DNA of 64,000 bases, taken from positions 28,030,991 to 28,094,990 of the forward strand of contig JBCFYV010011135.1 in NCBI GenBank assembly GCA_039000515.1, written 5' to 3'. Positions 48,675 through 60,309 of this stretch are shown here, piece after piece. The notes below the pieces were generated by a model. It was not told the DNA's origin. It saw nothing but the letters and a program-made list of their open reading frames with translations, and made no database searches. The first letter of the stretch is position 1, and every line of letters begins with the position of its first letter. The position numbers and the translations under genes were made by a program. This DNA is from Timema cristinae. Its lineage: Eukaryota > Arthropoda > Insecta > Phasmatodea > Timematidae.

Positions 48675-48910
48675 TGCAGTTTTTTTAAATGTAAAAAAAA
48701 AAATCAAACATTTCTCCAGTACAAACATAAGAGTTTAATTTTCTTCACACAGTGATATCAACAGATGTTGAGTATTTGTCATGAGCATGGCGGCATTAGA
48801 TGAGAAACTTTTTAAATGAAGAAAAAAAGCGTCATTAAATTCCAGGACACCCTCGACAGATATGCAACAACTGTTGATATCACCGTGTGAAGAAAATTAA
48901 ACTACTGCAA
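48675..48910. mobile_element. Fold-back MITE, TTAA family, right end lost
   Basis: Left arm from TTTGCAGTTTTTTT; arms TGATATCAACAGATGTTGAG and complement present. Confidence 0.62.
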
Positions 48911-49164
48911 AATCACTGCTCTTATCTTGCGTTCATTAAATTCCTACCCTAAACGAACGACATTCCAAATCTGTCGATCAAATCAAGCCGGCCAGTTTTG
49001 TTGTCCTGTAATGTACACGCAGGACGGAAAGGCGTGGTCTCTTCTGGACTAGTTGCGCGAGACGTTCGTTACCTTAGGCCGAGAGACAACGTGACAAAAA
49101 CTACCAATTATTGTCGAGCAACAACTACACGACCGATATAAAACTTACCAGTCCTAAGGAAATT

Positions 49165-49477
49165 AGACTGTAGTAACTTTTCTAGCTGTCAGATAAGGTT
49201 CTTCCTACTAACATTGGACTGTAGTAACTGTTCTAGCTGTCAGATAAGGTTCTTCCTATGAACATTGGACTGTAGTAACTTTACTAGCTGTCAGATAAGG
49301 TTCTTCCTATGAACATTGGACTGTAGTAACTTTTCTAGCTACCAGATAAGGTTCTTCCTACTAACATTGTACTGTAGTAACTGTTATAGTAGTCAGATAA
49401 GGTTCTTCCTATGAACATTGTACTGTAGTAACTGTTATAGTAGTCAGATAAGGTTCTTCCTATGAACATTGGACTCT
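49165..49477 (+). repeat. 51-bp minisatellite, 6 units
   Basis: Unit has GACTGTAGTAACTTTTCTAG, CTGTCAGATAAGGTTCTTCC and TATGAACATTG. The last two units share the variant TTATAGTAGTC. Confidence 0.95.
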
Positions 49478-50037
49478 AACAGCTCTACCAACCACACCAA
49501 TTTCCCCCGATTATTTTGGCACATCTCCCGATGTGACCTTGTCGACACAGCCCGAACCGAACCTTCAACTAAACTAGGTTGAGGCTTCAGACGAGACTAT
49601 TTACTACAAATTATGTTAATTCAATTAGGTTATCTCATAAATAGGCTCTGTAAAAATATAACAAACAGCGACCAATATTTACCATCCCAGTTGAGAATAA
49701 ATAAAATAAGGGAATGCACAACTGTCTGACCTAAATACCAGTAGGTTACATCTATTAGTTCTTGACTTGCGTACAGTAATAAAAGGTAACATTGCATTAT
49801 TGTTCCGACAATGTATAGTCTGTCAGCGGTAAGAAGAACATTCATTATAATGATACTTTAGCTCAGTGATGTTACTGATTAAGTTTGACCCCTCACCCAC
49901 AAGATTTATTTTCAAACCCTCCTTTTTCCAAGTCAACTAAAACCTTAGTAAATGTTATAAGAAATAATTAATAGTCGTAAATAATTACTAGTTTAGTAGC
50001 CACACCATATGTTTTAGCCAAGATTTTGTTTTGGGAA

Positions 50038-50180
50038 AGTAAGTAAGTAAGTAAAAGTAAGTAAAAGTAAGTAAAAGTAAGTAAAAGTAAGTATAAGTCA
50101 GTCAGTCAGTCAGTCAGTCAGTCAGTCAGTCAGTCAGTCAGTCAGTCAGTCAGTCAGTCAGTCAGTCACTCAGTCATTCA
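50038..50180. repeat. (GTAA)n then (CAGT)n microsatellite
   Basis: GTAAGTAA/GTAAAA units to about 50097, then about 18 CAGT units. Confidence 0.95.
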
Positions 50181-50222
50181 GCTTACCCGCATGAAGAGGG
50201 CCCCCCCACGCCTCTGGTTTAA

Positions 50223-50554
50223 GATGCGGCAGAAGGGAGCGCGATTAATTTTACAGTTTTTATAGCATTACATTTTTTTGGCCAAAATAGATAAAATATT
50301 TCTTCAGTAGCAACATAAGATTTTAGTTTCTTCACATGCTAATATCAACAGATCTTGAATATCTGTCAAAAGTGCCCTGGAATTTTGTCAAAACATTTTA
50401 AATAAAGAGAGGAAGTTTTGACAAAATTCCAGGGCACTTTTGACAGATATTCAAGATCTGTTGATATTAGCATGTGAAGGAAACTAAACTCTATGTTGCT
50501 ACTGGAGAAATATTTGATTTATTTTTGCCAAAGAATGTATATTTTATAAAAACT

Positions 50555-50596
<42 letters not shown>

Positions 50597-50888
50597 CGTC
50601 TTACTACCCATTCGGGTTATACGCACTTACGCTAATGTGTAATGGTAGGGTGATTGTGAGATAAAATGAAGGACCTACAGTTTAACGTGGGATCCGAACC
50701 ACGGTGGAGGCCTGACATTCCCCACATTCACAAGATGTCTTGTCAGAGGTGAAGGAAGGGTTTGGTAATCAGATAAATCTGTGCCGGGACCGAGGATTGA
50801 ACCCCGGACCCCAGCACAGAAGTCTGACACCTTACCCCCTAGACCATATAAAAACTGTAAAAATACTTGTTACCTCCTCTGCCGCATC
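50223..50888. mobile_element. TTAA-flanked fold-back MITE containing a SINE
   Basis: TTAA at 50219-50222 and 50889-50892. Termini GATGCGGCAGA and complement. Inner arms include CTTTTGACAGATATTCAAGA and complement. The SINE at 50558-50846 is inserted near the right end. Without it and one duplication the element is about 364 bp. Confidence 0.85.
50558..50846 (-). repeat. SINE family A, with 13-bp target-site duplication
   Basis: tataaaaactgta at 50545-50557 and 50847-50859. (ATT)n at left is its tail. The head is truncated at CTAGACCA. Confidence 0.95.
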
Positions 50889-50937
50889 TTAACTATCATA
50901 TAATCCGAATGAATTGAAAAATGACACCTTGACAGGG

Positions 50938-51075
50938 GAATTAAACCCGCGACCCTTTGGCTTAACGCGCCGATGTCCTACCTCTGAGCTGTCCAGGAAC
51001 CGTTCCTTTCTCAGGGCCATTATTCACTCCTAGCTTAAGGCAGTTCGTGTGATGCTCACTGGTTAGAGCAATGGC
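50938..51075 (-). repeat. Family F tRNA-related repeat
   Basis: GAATTAAACCCGCGACCC, CTGAGCTGTCCAGGAACCG and CAGGGCCATTATTCACTCC. Confidence 0.6.
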
Positions 51076-51296
51076 GTACTAAACCATGTGTCCACGTGTC
51101 ATTTTCAATGTACTATTCTAATACTATATACTTATTTTTATAGCATTGCTTTATTCCGTTATAATAGACTTATGGTAGGAAGAAAATTATTTAAGAATTA
51201 AAACTAAAAAAAAAAATCTACCTATGATCACTTTAAGAAGAACATTTTAGTTTTAGAATAAAAAATAATAATCGATGAGTCAAGTTTAATGTTTCA

Positions 51297-51545
51297 GTAA
51301 CCCACTTAGTTAACCGCACGGTCTAACTCGCTAGTATTCGCAGTAGACTAGACTGCCGATGAGAGGCAGACCAAGGTTCGAATCTAGGCAGATGGTTTTT
51401 TCCCCCCACAAAAATTGTTTTCCACTCTCTCTTCACATAAATGTGGAATACACTTCCTCTAGATATAGCCTTCCCAGTCCCTAAAACTGTTAGCTAATCA
51501 GTACAGAAGTGTATAAACCAAACGGGTAGTAAGACGCGGTTCTAA
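51297..51545 (+). repeat. SINE family B
   Basis: CCACTTAGTTAACCGCACGG head, GGTTCGAATCTAGG B box, tail AACGGGTAGTAAGACGCGGT. Abuts the MITE at 51550. Confidence 0.82.
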
Positions 51546-51549
51546 TATA

Positions 51550-51748
51550 CAGTAGCCCCGTGGCTTCTTTGGTGCTGACTGACAACTGACAACAGTCAAC
51601 ACTTAGGTATATACCTAAATTTTGACTGTCAGAAGCGACAGCTGCTAAACACATCTTTTTCCAGATCATATGGTTTGGCGTAGGGATACATAATTTGGTC
51701 TGGTAACTTTTCAAAGCTGTCAGCACCAAAGAAGCCATGGGGCTACTG
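51550..51748. mobile_element. TA-flanked MITE, complete 199 bp
   Basis: Ends CAGTAGCCCCGTGGCTTC and GAAGCCATGGGGCTACTG, TA at 51548-51549 and 51749-51750. Reverse orientation relative to 44628. Confidence 0.87.
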
Positions 51749-52149
51749 TACATATATTTATTGTGTAAAAGTTATATCCGGGCAGCGGTGAAGACAAAAC
51801 AGGCAAGAAACACTCGCCAAGTCTCCTTTCAAAACAGTAAAATCTCACCCGAAGCCTTCTTATCCCGGGAAATGTGTTAAAGGGACAGAAGAAGGGGGAG
51901 GGGGGAAGAGAGAGAGTTAGAGAGAGATAAAAGCAATGATAGAAAGCGGAAAAGAGTGGGAACCATCCAAAACGAACCGATGTAAATACTTTCAGATAAA
52001 TGTGCCGCGCGTTAATTTTGATTCTAGAGAGAATAAATACTACAACGGTCAGATGTTGTTAATTAAATTCTAAGAGAGTGTTTGTCATGAGCAAGCAGAG
52101 GTATGAAATTTTAAAAATTAGAACGACTGCACCTAAAACTATATTCTTT

Positions 52150-52395
52150 TTAGCACCAATATTTAATATCCGTTCGGGTTATACGATTATTTACTAATCA
52201 CACTGATGGTTTTAAAAATTAGGAAGGTTATATTTAGAGGGAGTGTGCCCGCATTTGCGTGGAGGTTGAGTGAAACCCCGTTTAGGGGAAAACCGCCTTC
52301 AGGACACTCGACCGACATTCGAACTTTAATCTTCCCGTAATCGGCACTCTAGTCTAGTGCAAAAGTAGCGCCTTAGACCATGCGGCCACCAGAGC
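52150..52395 (-). repeat. SINE family B
   Basis: Tail side ATCCGTTCGGGTTATACG, body GCATTTGCGTGGAGG, head GCGGCCACCAGAGCGGGG. Confidence 0.82.
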
Positions 52396-52734
52396 GGGGT
52401 TGGTTCTGTGATTACCCCTCCACCCCACCCTCCATTGCAAAGAGACGATTTTGCTATTCCGAACACCTCAGACTTACACACTGGAACAGTTGATTAAAAA
52501 CAATAGTATCGAATGGATATTATTATTCTAGTATAATAGTCGTCACGGCAGCTAAAATCCAATGGGGATGTGAGAAAAAGTATCGATACTTTACTAATAT
52601 CGATATTTTCCTTTCGATACTATTATTATTTTACTCTATAATTTTTTTCCCCTATACTTTTACTGATATTAGTACTCACATTGCGGGTTTACGATGATTG
52701 AAAAATGGTATGAAAAAAAACCTACTAATCATAT

Positions 52735-54617
52735 ATATTATTATTAGCACCGCGTCTTACTACCCGTTCGGTTTATACGCACTTACGCTAATGTGTAATG
52801 GTAGGATGATTGTGAGATGAAATGGAGGACCTACAGTTTAACGTGGGATCCGAACCACGGTGGAGGCCAGGCATACCAGACAATCACAAGTTGTGATTAA
52901 TACACGTCTTGTCAGAGGTGAAGGAAGGGTTTGGTAATCAGATAAATCTGTGCCAGGACTGAGGATTGAACCCCGGACCCACCAGCACAGAAGTCCAACA
53001 CCTTAAGGCCCGTTGACACGATGTTAGTGGACTAATGCAAGTTTAGTGGTATTAGCTTACTAACATGTTAGTTGTGTTGACACGTATTTTTCACTTGTAT
53101 TAGTAGCGCTTTTAAAAACATGGCTGAAAATGAAGAGAGGTGATAACTGGTCTCTCTATTGGAGCATTTTTTTTTATCACTGCGTCTCATTTCTCGTTCG
53201 GGTAATTTATACGCATATACTAATTATGCTTATGTGTTAGGAGCTAGTAAGGGTGAATTTAGAATAAGTATGGGCGGCCAAATAAATTACAATTTCTTAG
53301 TAACGCAATTTATCATAATTAGTTTACCTATTTAATAAAAATTGTTTTATATAACCAACATAAAAAAGTTAGTGATTAATGTGTCTCCTATTTCTTAGTT
53401 CCTTAATACATTAAAATATATTTTAGTTGATCCCAAATAATTATTAAATTATTTTACTTGATTTGTTAACTTATTTAGCATATATGTTAAATAAAATTAA
53501 ACTCAAATAAGGTCAATAAATCCCAATACAACCAAACTCGGTAGGGCATTTTTTTAAATAGGTCCAACCCAGATTTTTTCAGCACCGTTTTAAATGTTGG
53601 TATACTAATCACAAAATATCTTGCTAAATTCTAGCTAGACCTAAAACATAAAAAAAATAGTAGGCCTTAATTAATTTGTTGGGCATTTTTTTAAATAGGC
53701 CTAACGCCGGTTTTTTAAACTCTGTTTTAAATTTTGGTATACTAATAACAAAATAATTTGTTAAATGCTAGCTTGCTAGGCCTAAAATATTCCTTAAAAA
53801 TAATAATTCATTAATTTGTAGATTGGTTTAAATATAGACTATCTGGTTTGCTATACGATAATATTAAATTATGTATCTACTAAAGATTCCAAAGCATTAC
53901 TACAAGTGTTTGATGTGTGTGGGCTGAACATTTATAATTAAAACTTATAAAGATTGGTTAAAGTGTCAAATATGGAGATTGGAAAACGCACCGATGATTT
54001 CGCGTGAAAAACACCGGCCATTCATACCTTACTTGCCGATAACGCGAATATTATGTTGCCGGAACTAATCACGGTATTACAAAGTGTTATTATATTTTGT
54101 GATCGTATATAAAAAAAATTACACATTCCACGTTGAGTGGTAGGAAATAATGGTTTGTTAAAATTATTGATACCATTTGTTTACCGATATTAAATAATAT
54201 CTCTCACAAGGATCATTTGTAAAATTTACGTGGGTATAAAATTTTATTTTGGAAACTTCTAGAGAATATGTACACCTGATATAACTTTACAATACCCTAT
54301 AGTGCAATATCCCTCCCATTCTTATTTTTTTAATTCGGTGCTTAAAATTGCACAAAAACTCATTCTTTTCATAACATTCCACAAATAAGTGTCCCCCGCA
54401 CAACCAGTTCATCAGTTGCCGCCATTTTGGATTGTCTACTTGCATTAGTAAAGTTGGAAGGTGACCAACTTTTTCAGTTGCAAGTGGACTTGCATGTTAG
54501 TAGCTTGCTTGTCTGTTTACACGGTGCAAGCTGTGCGCGCGCAGCCAAATTAGTGTACTTGCATTAGTCAACTAATAACGTGTCAACGGGCCTTTACCCC
54601 TAGACCACCAGGTCACC
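52735..54617 (-). repeat. SINE family A split by a Harbinger-type insertion
   Basis: aatcatat duplicates at 52727-52734 and 54618-54625. The SINE halves are 52735-53005 and 54597-54617. Removing the insertion and one TTA restores a normal head. Confidence 0.93.
53006..54593. mobile_element. Non-autonomous PIF/Harbinger-type element, 1588 bp
   Basis: Termini AGGCCCGTTGACACG and CGTGTCAACGGGCCT, with TTA at 53003-53005 and 54594-54596. Subterminal CTAATGCAAGT-like motifs recur in both ends. No transposase frame is visible. It contains a SINE B tail fragment at about 53170-53262. Confidence 0.85.
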
Positions 54618-55137
54618 AATCATATTTAGATATTAAATAACTATCCATTAGCTATATTTTCATAGACATTTTAAAAGCTGGTATGGCAAATACTTTTATA
54701 TAAACATTATACCTTTCCAAATTCCAAAACATAGCACAAGACGCGTTAGACTTAAGTATACTGTAATATTGTTAAATATTGTTACCCTGGTGGTGCATCT
54801 GGTGAGCGCAACTGTTAAAACACTTCATTTCACGTGGGTTTTAGATGTTTTAGCACTCGTTCCTTTACACGCAGACGTTTGTCGTCTTTTTAGTCTCGAG
54901 AACGGATGAATAATTAGCAGTCGGTAGCTGGTTCCTTGTTAACACAGGTGTGTGTCCCTAATGTCATCGCGTTTTGCCAACCATCCAGGCTGAACGTATG
55001 TCAACTAATTATTACTATATGTGCAACTCACATGGGCGTATGGAGAATTTAAATTCGGGGGAAAGGGGGGGGGCAGAGGAATTAAAAATCTGGAAATCTT
55101 AAGGTTTATTATTAAACCTTAAAAATTATTTTTCTTA

Positions 55138-55325
55138 CCGCCGCATCCTACTACCCGTTCCGGATTACACGCTTGTGTACTAATTAGACTAATAGGTTAT
55201 GGATTAGGAAGGCTATATTTAGAGGAAGTGTACCACATCTGCGTGGAGGGAGAGTGGAAAACTTTTTTTTTTAAACAGCCTAAGTACACCCGACCGAGAT
55301 TCGAACCATGCGTCTAACGAGGCGG
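55138..55325 (-). repeat. SINE family B, shortened head
   Basis: CCGCATCCTACTACCCGTTC to GCGTCTAACGAGGCGGG, with a deletion inside the head. Confidence 0.75.
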
Positions 55326-55329
55326 GTAT

Positions 55330-56230
55330 ATTCTCAATGGCAGGCCTAATTTAAACTTTTGTTTTGAAGAAAGATTATCCAATTATTATTTTATTTTGAA
55401 AACAAGAGTGTAACAAGAGGAAAACAATAATTTGTGTTTTAATGGCACTGATATTGTCACGTAGGTTTTGTGATGCGTTACTTATGTTACGCTAATCACA
55501 ATAAATGACCGAACATTAAAGTTAAAAAAAACAAAACACACACAACGGAATTGTAATAGTGAAGGCCTAATGAAATAATTACAATCTGCATGCAAGAGTG
55601 TAATAAGGAGCAATTAAAAAAAAAAAAAACGTGGCAAATGTAACGCCACGCTAAAAATTATTTAGAGATTTTCCCCCCTAAAACTCTTCAAGTGTTCTAT
55701 GGAAAAATTTGTCTCGCTTCTTTGTGTGTATGTGGGGGGGGGGGGGGGGGGGTGTAGAGAGGGAGAACCAAGATTACAAGGGATGCCGAAATAACACGAG
55801 TCGTGTTATTACGAACTTGGCACATTAAAATTAATATAAAAATTAGTTTTATTATATATGTAACATTTTTTTGAATTTATAATGTGAATACGTTGTTTTG
55901 GACATGTAGAGAGGATGAGTGTGGATCGAGTGACGAAGTAAATATATGAAGGTAGAGTGTGTGGATCAAAAGGAAGGGGTAGGCCATGGATTAGGTACGG
56001 GGTTGTTTCTTGAGATGTGTGCACAGTTTCTTGCCTACCCTGTAGGGAACGGCGTTATTAGGTATGTAAGCGTGTGTGTTTTACCTGGCTATTATGATGG
56101 TCATATTGTGACCAAACAGTAAATGTTTAAAATTTAACCGTAACTTTTCTAGCATACTTTATTTTTAGCAGAAAATGTCTTATTTACCGATCTTTAATAA
56201 CTTAGGTGGGGATGAATTGAACGTGGAAAA
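55330..56230. other. No recognised gene
   Basis: AT-rich, with a 19-bp poly(G) at 55734-55752. About 55890-56045 resembles a LINE tail fragment (GGACATGTAGAGAGGATGAG, in reverse sense typical of RT C-termini), too decayed to call. Confidence 0.35.
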
Positions 56231-56234
56231 GCAG

Positions 56235-56475
56235 GAGGTTTTTTTTTCCCCTTCAGTTTTTGTATAAAACTTGTCAAAACGAATCAAATATTTCTCCAGT
56301 AGAAACAGAGTTTAATTTTCCTTCACGTGGTGATAACAAAAGTTGTTGAATATCTGTCGAGGGTGTCCTGGAATTTAATTACAGCTTTTACTCTTCATTT
56401 AAAAAGTTTCTCATCTAATGCCGCCATGCTCATGACAGATATTAACAACACCGTGCGAAGAAAATTAATCTCTGT
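56235..56475. mobile_element. Fold-back MITE, TTAA family, partial
   Basis: TTTCTCCAGTAGAAACAGAG, GTTGTTGAATATCTGTCGAG and a shortened right arm ending ACAACACCGTGCGAAGAAAA. Confidence 0.65.
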
Positions 56476-56947
56476 ACTGGACCTTAAACCCAACTTTTTA
56501 TTTAACGAGGTTCAATCAGTTTATTTATCACAAATCGGGGATTCTTTCAAATTACTCTTCATAGACCTAAGACCGCGCTCGCGTATATTACTATTTCGCT
56601 GACGTAGTTGCCTCATGCACCGGCCCTGACCTAACACAGCCTAACTGATACAACGTATCTCAATTTTATCCGTAAGAGAGACCTTGTATTAGTACGAGCA
56701 ACGGACTTCTCCTATTAAATAGTCCAGAAGTTACCAAGCTGGGGTCCGCAATAGTTTGGTAAGGAACCGCGAAACAAATCCAAGCCAATTTATCTTTTAT
56801 TTGTATTTAGACGTATAAAATATATTCACTATTTGCTTGAGCATCTGTGTGTTCCCCCTCCCCCCAATACTGTCGGATTAAACTTTTTTTTTTTATTAAA
56901 GTGAAATGGATTACGTAGAGTACTAGAATTACACTTTTAGAGCTTTT

Positions 56948-57125
56948 TAGCATCACGTCTTTCTACCCATTATGGTTATACGCTTTTGTACTAATTACGT
57001 TAGTGGCTTTAGGGATTCTTAACGTTATATTTAGAACAAGAGTACCGGCATCCATATGGGGGAAAAAACCACCAATATATATACACCCAACCGAGAATCG
57101 AGCGGCGATCTCCCCGACATCAGCA
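56948..57125 (-). repeat. SINE family B, head lost at junction
   Basis: From GCATCACGTCTTTCTACCC to GACATCAGCAGTCCAG, then joined directly to a family A copy. Confidence 0.72.
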
Positions 57126-57358
57126 GTCCAGGCTGGGATCCGGGATTCAATTCTCGGTCCCAGCACAGACTTATCTCATTACTGAACCCTTCCTTCTACC
57201 TCTGACAAGACGTGTATTAATCACAACTTGTGAATGTGTGGTAGTGCCAGGCCTCCACCGTGGTTCGGATCCCACGTTAAACTGTAGGTCCTTCATTACA
57301 CATTAGTGTAAGTGCGTATAACCCAAACGGGTAGTAAGACGCGGTGCTAATAATAAAA
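57126..57358 (+). repeat. SINE family A, head truncated
   Basis: From GGGATTCAATTCTCGGTCCC to GTAGTAAGACGCGGTGC and AATAATAAAAA. Confidence 0.82.
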
Positions 57359-57409
57359 ATATTTATTAGGAGTGATGTCTTTGAAATGGTCAACATTGTT
57401 CACACTCAC

Positions 57410-57780
57410 CGGACGCAAGTTACGAACCGTCGTCAGCAAAGAAGACCAATCATAACACCCGCTCCTTTCGGCACACAAACCTTCCAGCGCTCTATTGACC
57501 TTGAAACAAAACACACGGACGCGCGCATCAGCCCTCCCAAAGACTGTCCCGGTGTACTAAAACAGCCCTCCGCCGGTCAGATCCGCTGTCGAACAACAAA
57601 AATAGTGGGTGCGTAGCCTTTCACGCCACCCCCACATCCGTGGCTCGGAGGGGGAGGGTGGGGGAAAGGGGAGGAGGGCGTCGGGACGCAGACATACCTC
57701 TACAGCGCTACCAACCAAAGGAAGAAACCGCCCGCGAAGTTTAGTTAAAATACAAAACCACTCTCGAACCATTAAATGTA
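57410..57780 (-). promoter_or_regulatory. CpG-dense patch with minus-strand splice donor
   Basis: On the minus strand a GC-rich, non-SINE stretch ends in GCGTCCG|GTGAGTGTG (edge 57410), after a CCAAT-box-like GATTGGTC. It could be the first exon and promoter of an unidentified minus-strand gene, or an alternative AKAP1 start. Confidence 0.25.
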
Positions 57781-57902
57781 TCAAGTGCGGTTATCTACAT
57801 TCTTCACTTGACCACGGCGAAATAAATGTTATAATTAAAATAATTGTTTTTTCAGCTTGTTTTTTTTTTAATATGGTTATATAGTTTAAACTAATTTTTA
57901 TT

Positions 57903-58084
57903 TAGGCGGCCGGCCGCCTTGGCCGGCGGGAGATAATTAATCGCTTTCAGGCCACACGGCTTAAAATACAATGGTCTGTTGTCATTTTCTGGAAATACTT
58001 CTTTATTATGTCTCTAAACCCTTTAGTCCTTCACCTACAACAACCCTTTGTCATGTCGATAAGAAAGAGGGGAGAGAAAACCAC
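57903..58084 (+). repeat. Flanking module of 78-bp array 2
   Basis: GGCGGCCGGCCGCC palindrome, AATCGCTTTCAGG, GTCATTTTCTGGAAATACTT and CAACAACCCTTTGTCATGTC, homologous in order to the complement of 33516-33685. Confidence 0.82.
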
Positions 58085-59430
58085 AAAAAAAATTATTTCA
58101 AGGTAAAGAGGAAAGGTCGCTGCTAGTTCTCAAATATAAAACAATAACTGTATTTGTTAGAGGAAACTTCTTATCTCAAGGTAAAGAGGAAAGCTCGCTG
58201 CTAGTTCTCAAATATCAAACAATGACTGTATTTGTTAGAGGAAACTTCTTATCTCAAGGTAAAGAGGAAAGCTCGCTGCTAGTTCTCAAATATCAAACAA
58301 TGACTGTATTTGTTAGAGGAAACTTCTTATCTCAAGGTAAAGAGGAAAGCTCGCTGCTAGTTCTCAAATATCAAACAATGACTGTATTTGTTAGAGGAAA
58401 CTTCTTATCTCAAGGTAAAGAGGAAAGCTCGCTGCTAGTTCTCAAATATCAAACAATGACTGTATTTGTTAGAGGAAACTTCTTATCTCAAGGTAAAGAG
58501 GAAAGCTCGCTGCTAGTTCTCAAATATCAAACAATGACTGTATTTGTTAGAGGAAACTTCTTATCTCAAGGTAAAGAGGAAAGCTCGCTGCTAGTTCTCA
58601 AATATCAAACAATGACTGTATTTGTTAGAGGAAACTTCTTATCTCGAGGTAAAGAGGAAAGCTCGCTGCTAGTTCTCAAATATCAAACAATGACTATTTG
58701 TTAGAGGAAACTTCTTATCTCGAGGTAAAGAGGAAAGCTCGCTGCTAGTTCTCAAATATCAAACAATGACTGTATTTGTTAGAGGAAACTTCTTATCTCG
58801 AGGTAAAGAGGAAAGCTCGCTGCTAGTTCTCAAATATCAAACAATAACTGTATTTGTTAGAGGAAACTTCTTATTTCAAGGTAAAGAGGAAAGCTCGCTG
58901 ATAGTTCTCAAATATCAAACAATGACTGTATTTGTTAGAGGAAACTTCCTATCTCGAGGTAAAGAGGAAAGCTCGCTGATAGTTCTCAAATATCAAACAA
59001 TGACTGTATTTGTTAGAGGAAACTTCCTATCTCGAGGTAAAGAGGAAAGCTCGCTGCTAGTTCTCAAATATCAAACAATGACTGTATTTGTTAGAGGAAA
59101 CTTCTTATCTCAAGGTAAAGAGGAAAGCTCGCTGCTAGTTCTCAAATATCAAACAATGACTGTATTTGTTAGAGGAAACTTCTTATCTCAAGGTAAAGAG
59201 GAAAGCTCGCTGCTAGTTCTCAAATATCAAACAATGACTGTATTTGTTAGAGGAACTTCTTATCTCAAGGTAAAGAAGAAAGCTTGCTGCTAGTTCTCAA
59301 ATATCAAACAATGACTGTATTTGTTAGAGGAAACTTCTTATCTCAAGGTAAAGAGGAAAGCTCGCTGCTAGTCCTCAAATATCAAACAATGAGTGTATTT
59401 GTTAGAGGAAACTTCTTATCTCGAGGTAGA
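58085..59430 (+). repeat. 78-bp minisatellite array 2, about 17 units
   Basis: Same unit as array 1, read on the plus strand (AACTTCTTATCTCAAGGTAA, GAAAGCTCGCTGCTAGTTC, TATCAAACAATGACTGTATT). Single-base or 2-3-base deletions at about 58695 and 59255 break the otherwise continuous 26-codon frame. Confidence 0.95.
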
Positions 59431-60047
59431 GGTAAACTCGCGCTAGGGTGTTATCTGGGTCGGGGGTGGGGGTTATGGGTTCTTAAAATGAGCGCGCCCA
59501 TCGAGGTGCATTTAAGAAGGTATAACTATGGTCCAAATTTCTTATAAATAACCTTATCTGACAGTTAAAAAAGTTAATAGATCTACTTTTAAGTATTCAT
59601 ACGTCAATTAATGTAATCGGCAACTGTCACTTTTGTTAAATATTATAAATAGCTATAAATGATGTTTAGTAACCTGCTAACCAGCTGGAGTAAAGTTTGA
59701 AAATATGTTTTGATCAAACAGCCATTTACCCACTTTCCATTTACATCCCCATAAATCACCAGAAATTAGTGGGTTTCGTCACCCGCTCGTTGGCAACACT
59801 GCGCCCTCCAACCAACCAAATAAGAGCCCACGTGCTCACGGAATGGACGGACAGCAATAATAAAAATACAACGTACTAAAAAGACTAATAGTGTTTTCGA
59901 GTGTTGCTGCCAACTCACCCCCCCCCCCCGAGTTCCCCTTGCTCTCAATTTTCCAAACATACCGCGGGGCACCTCGGCGGCCAGATGACGGGCTAGGGAC
60001 CCGGAACCTACCTTGTGTGAGAGGGCTTCCTACCAATTTTTTTTTTT

Positions 60048-60064
60048 GGGGGGGGGGGGGGGGG
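60048..60064. repeat. Poly(T)-poly(G) tract
   Basis: 17 G directly after 11 T. Confidence 0.92.
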
Positions 60065-60309
60065 CACATCATTTAAGGTGCGAGAATCGGATATTAACAG
60101 ACACTCCTCGACGGCCGGAACCAAGAGGGTTTATAACGTTCCTAGGTGGCGCTGTCTGTCAGTAAGAGAACAAACAAGGGAGGAGGAAAATACAAATGAC
60201 AATACAATGTGTTACCCCTCCTATTAAAATGACAAATTATATTCCCAAAGATCCATTATACGCTCCTATAACAGTTACCTTTCGTTTCCCGTACATTACC
60301 TCTTAATAA

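Noticed and set aside
57903..57935. GGCGGCCGGCCGCC palindrome as a regulatory site
   Set aside because: It is part of the module shared with array 1 and better explained as repeat sequence.
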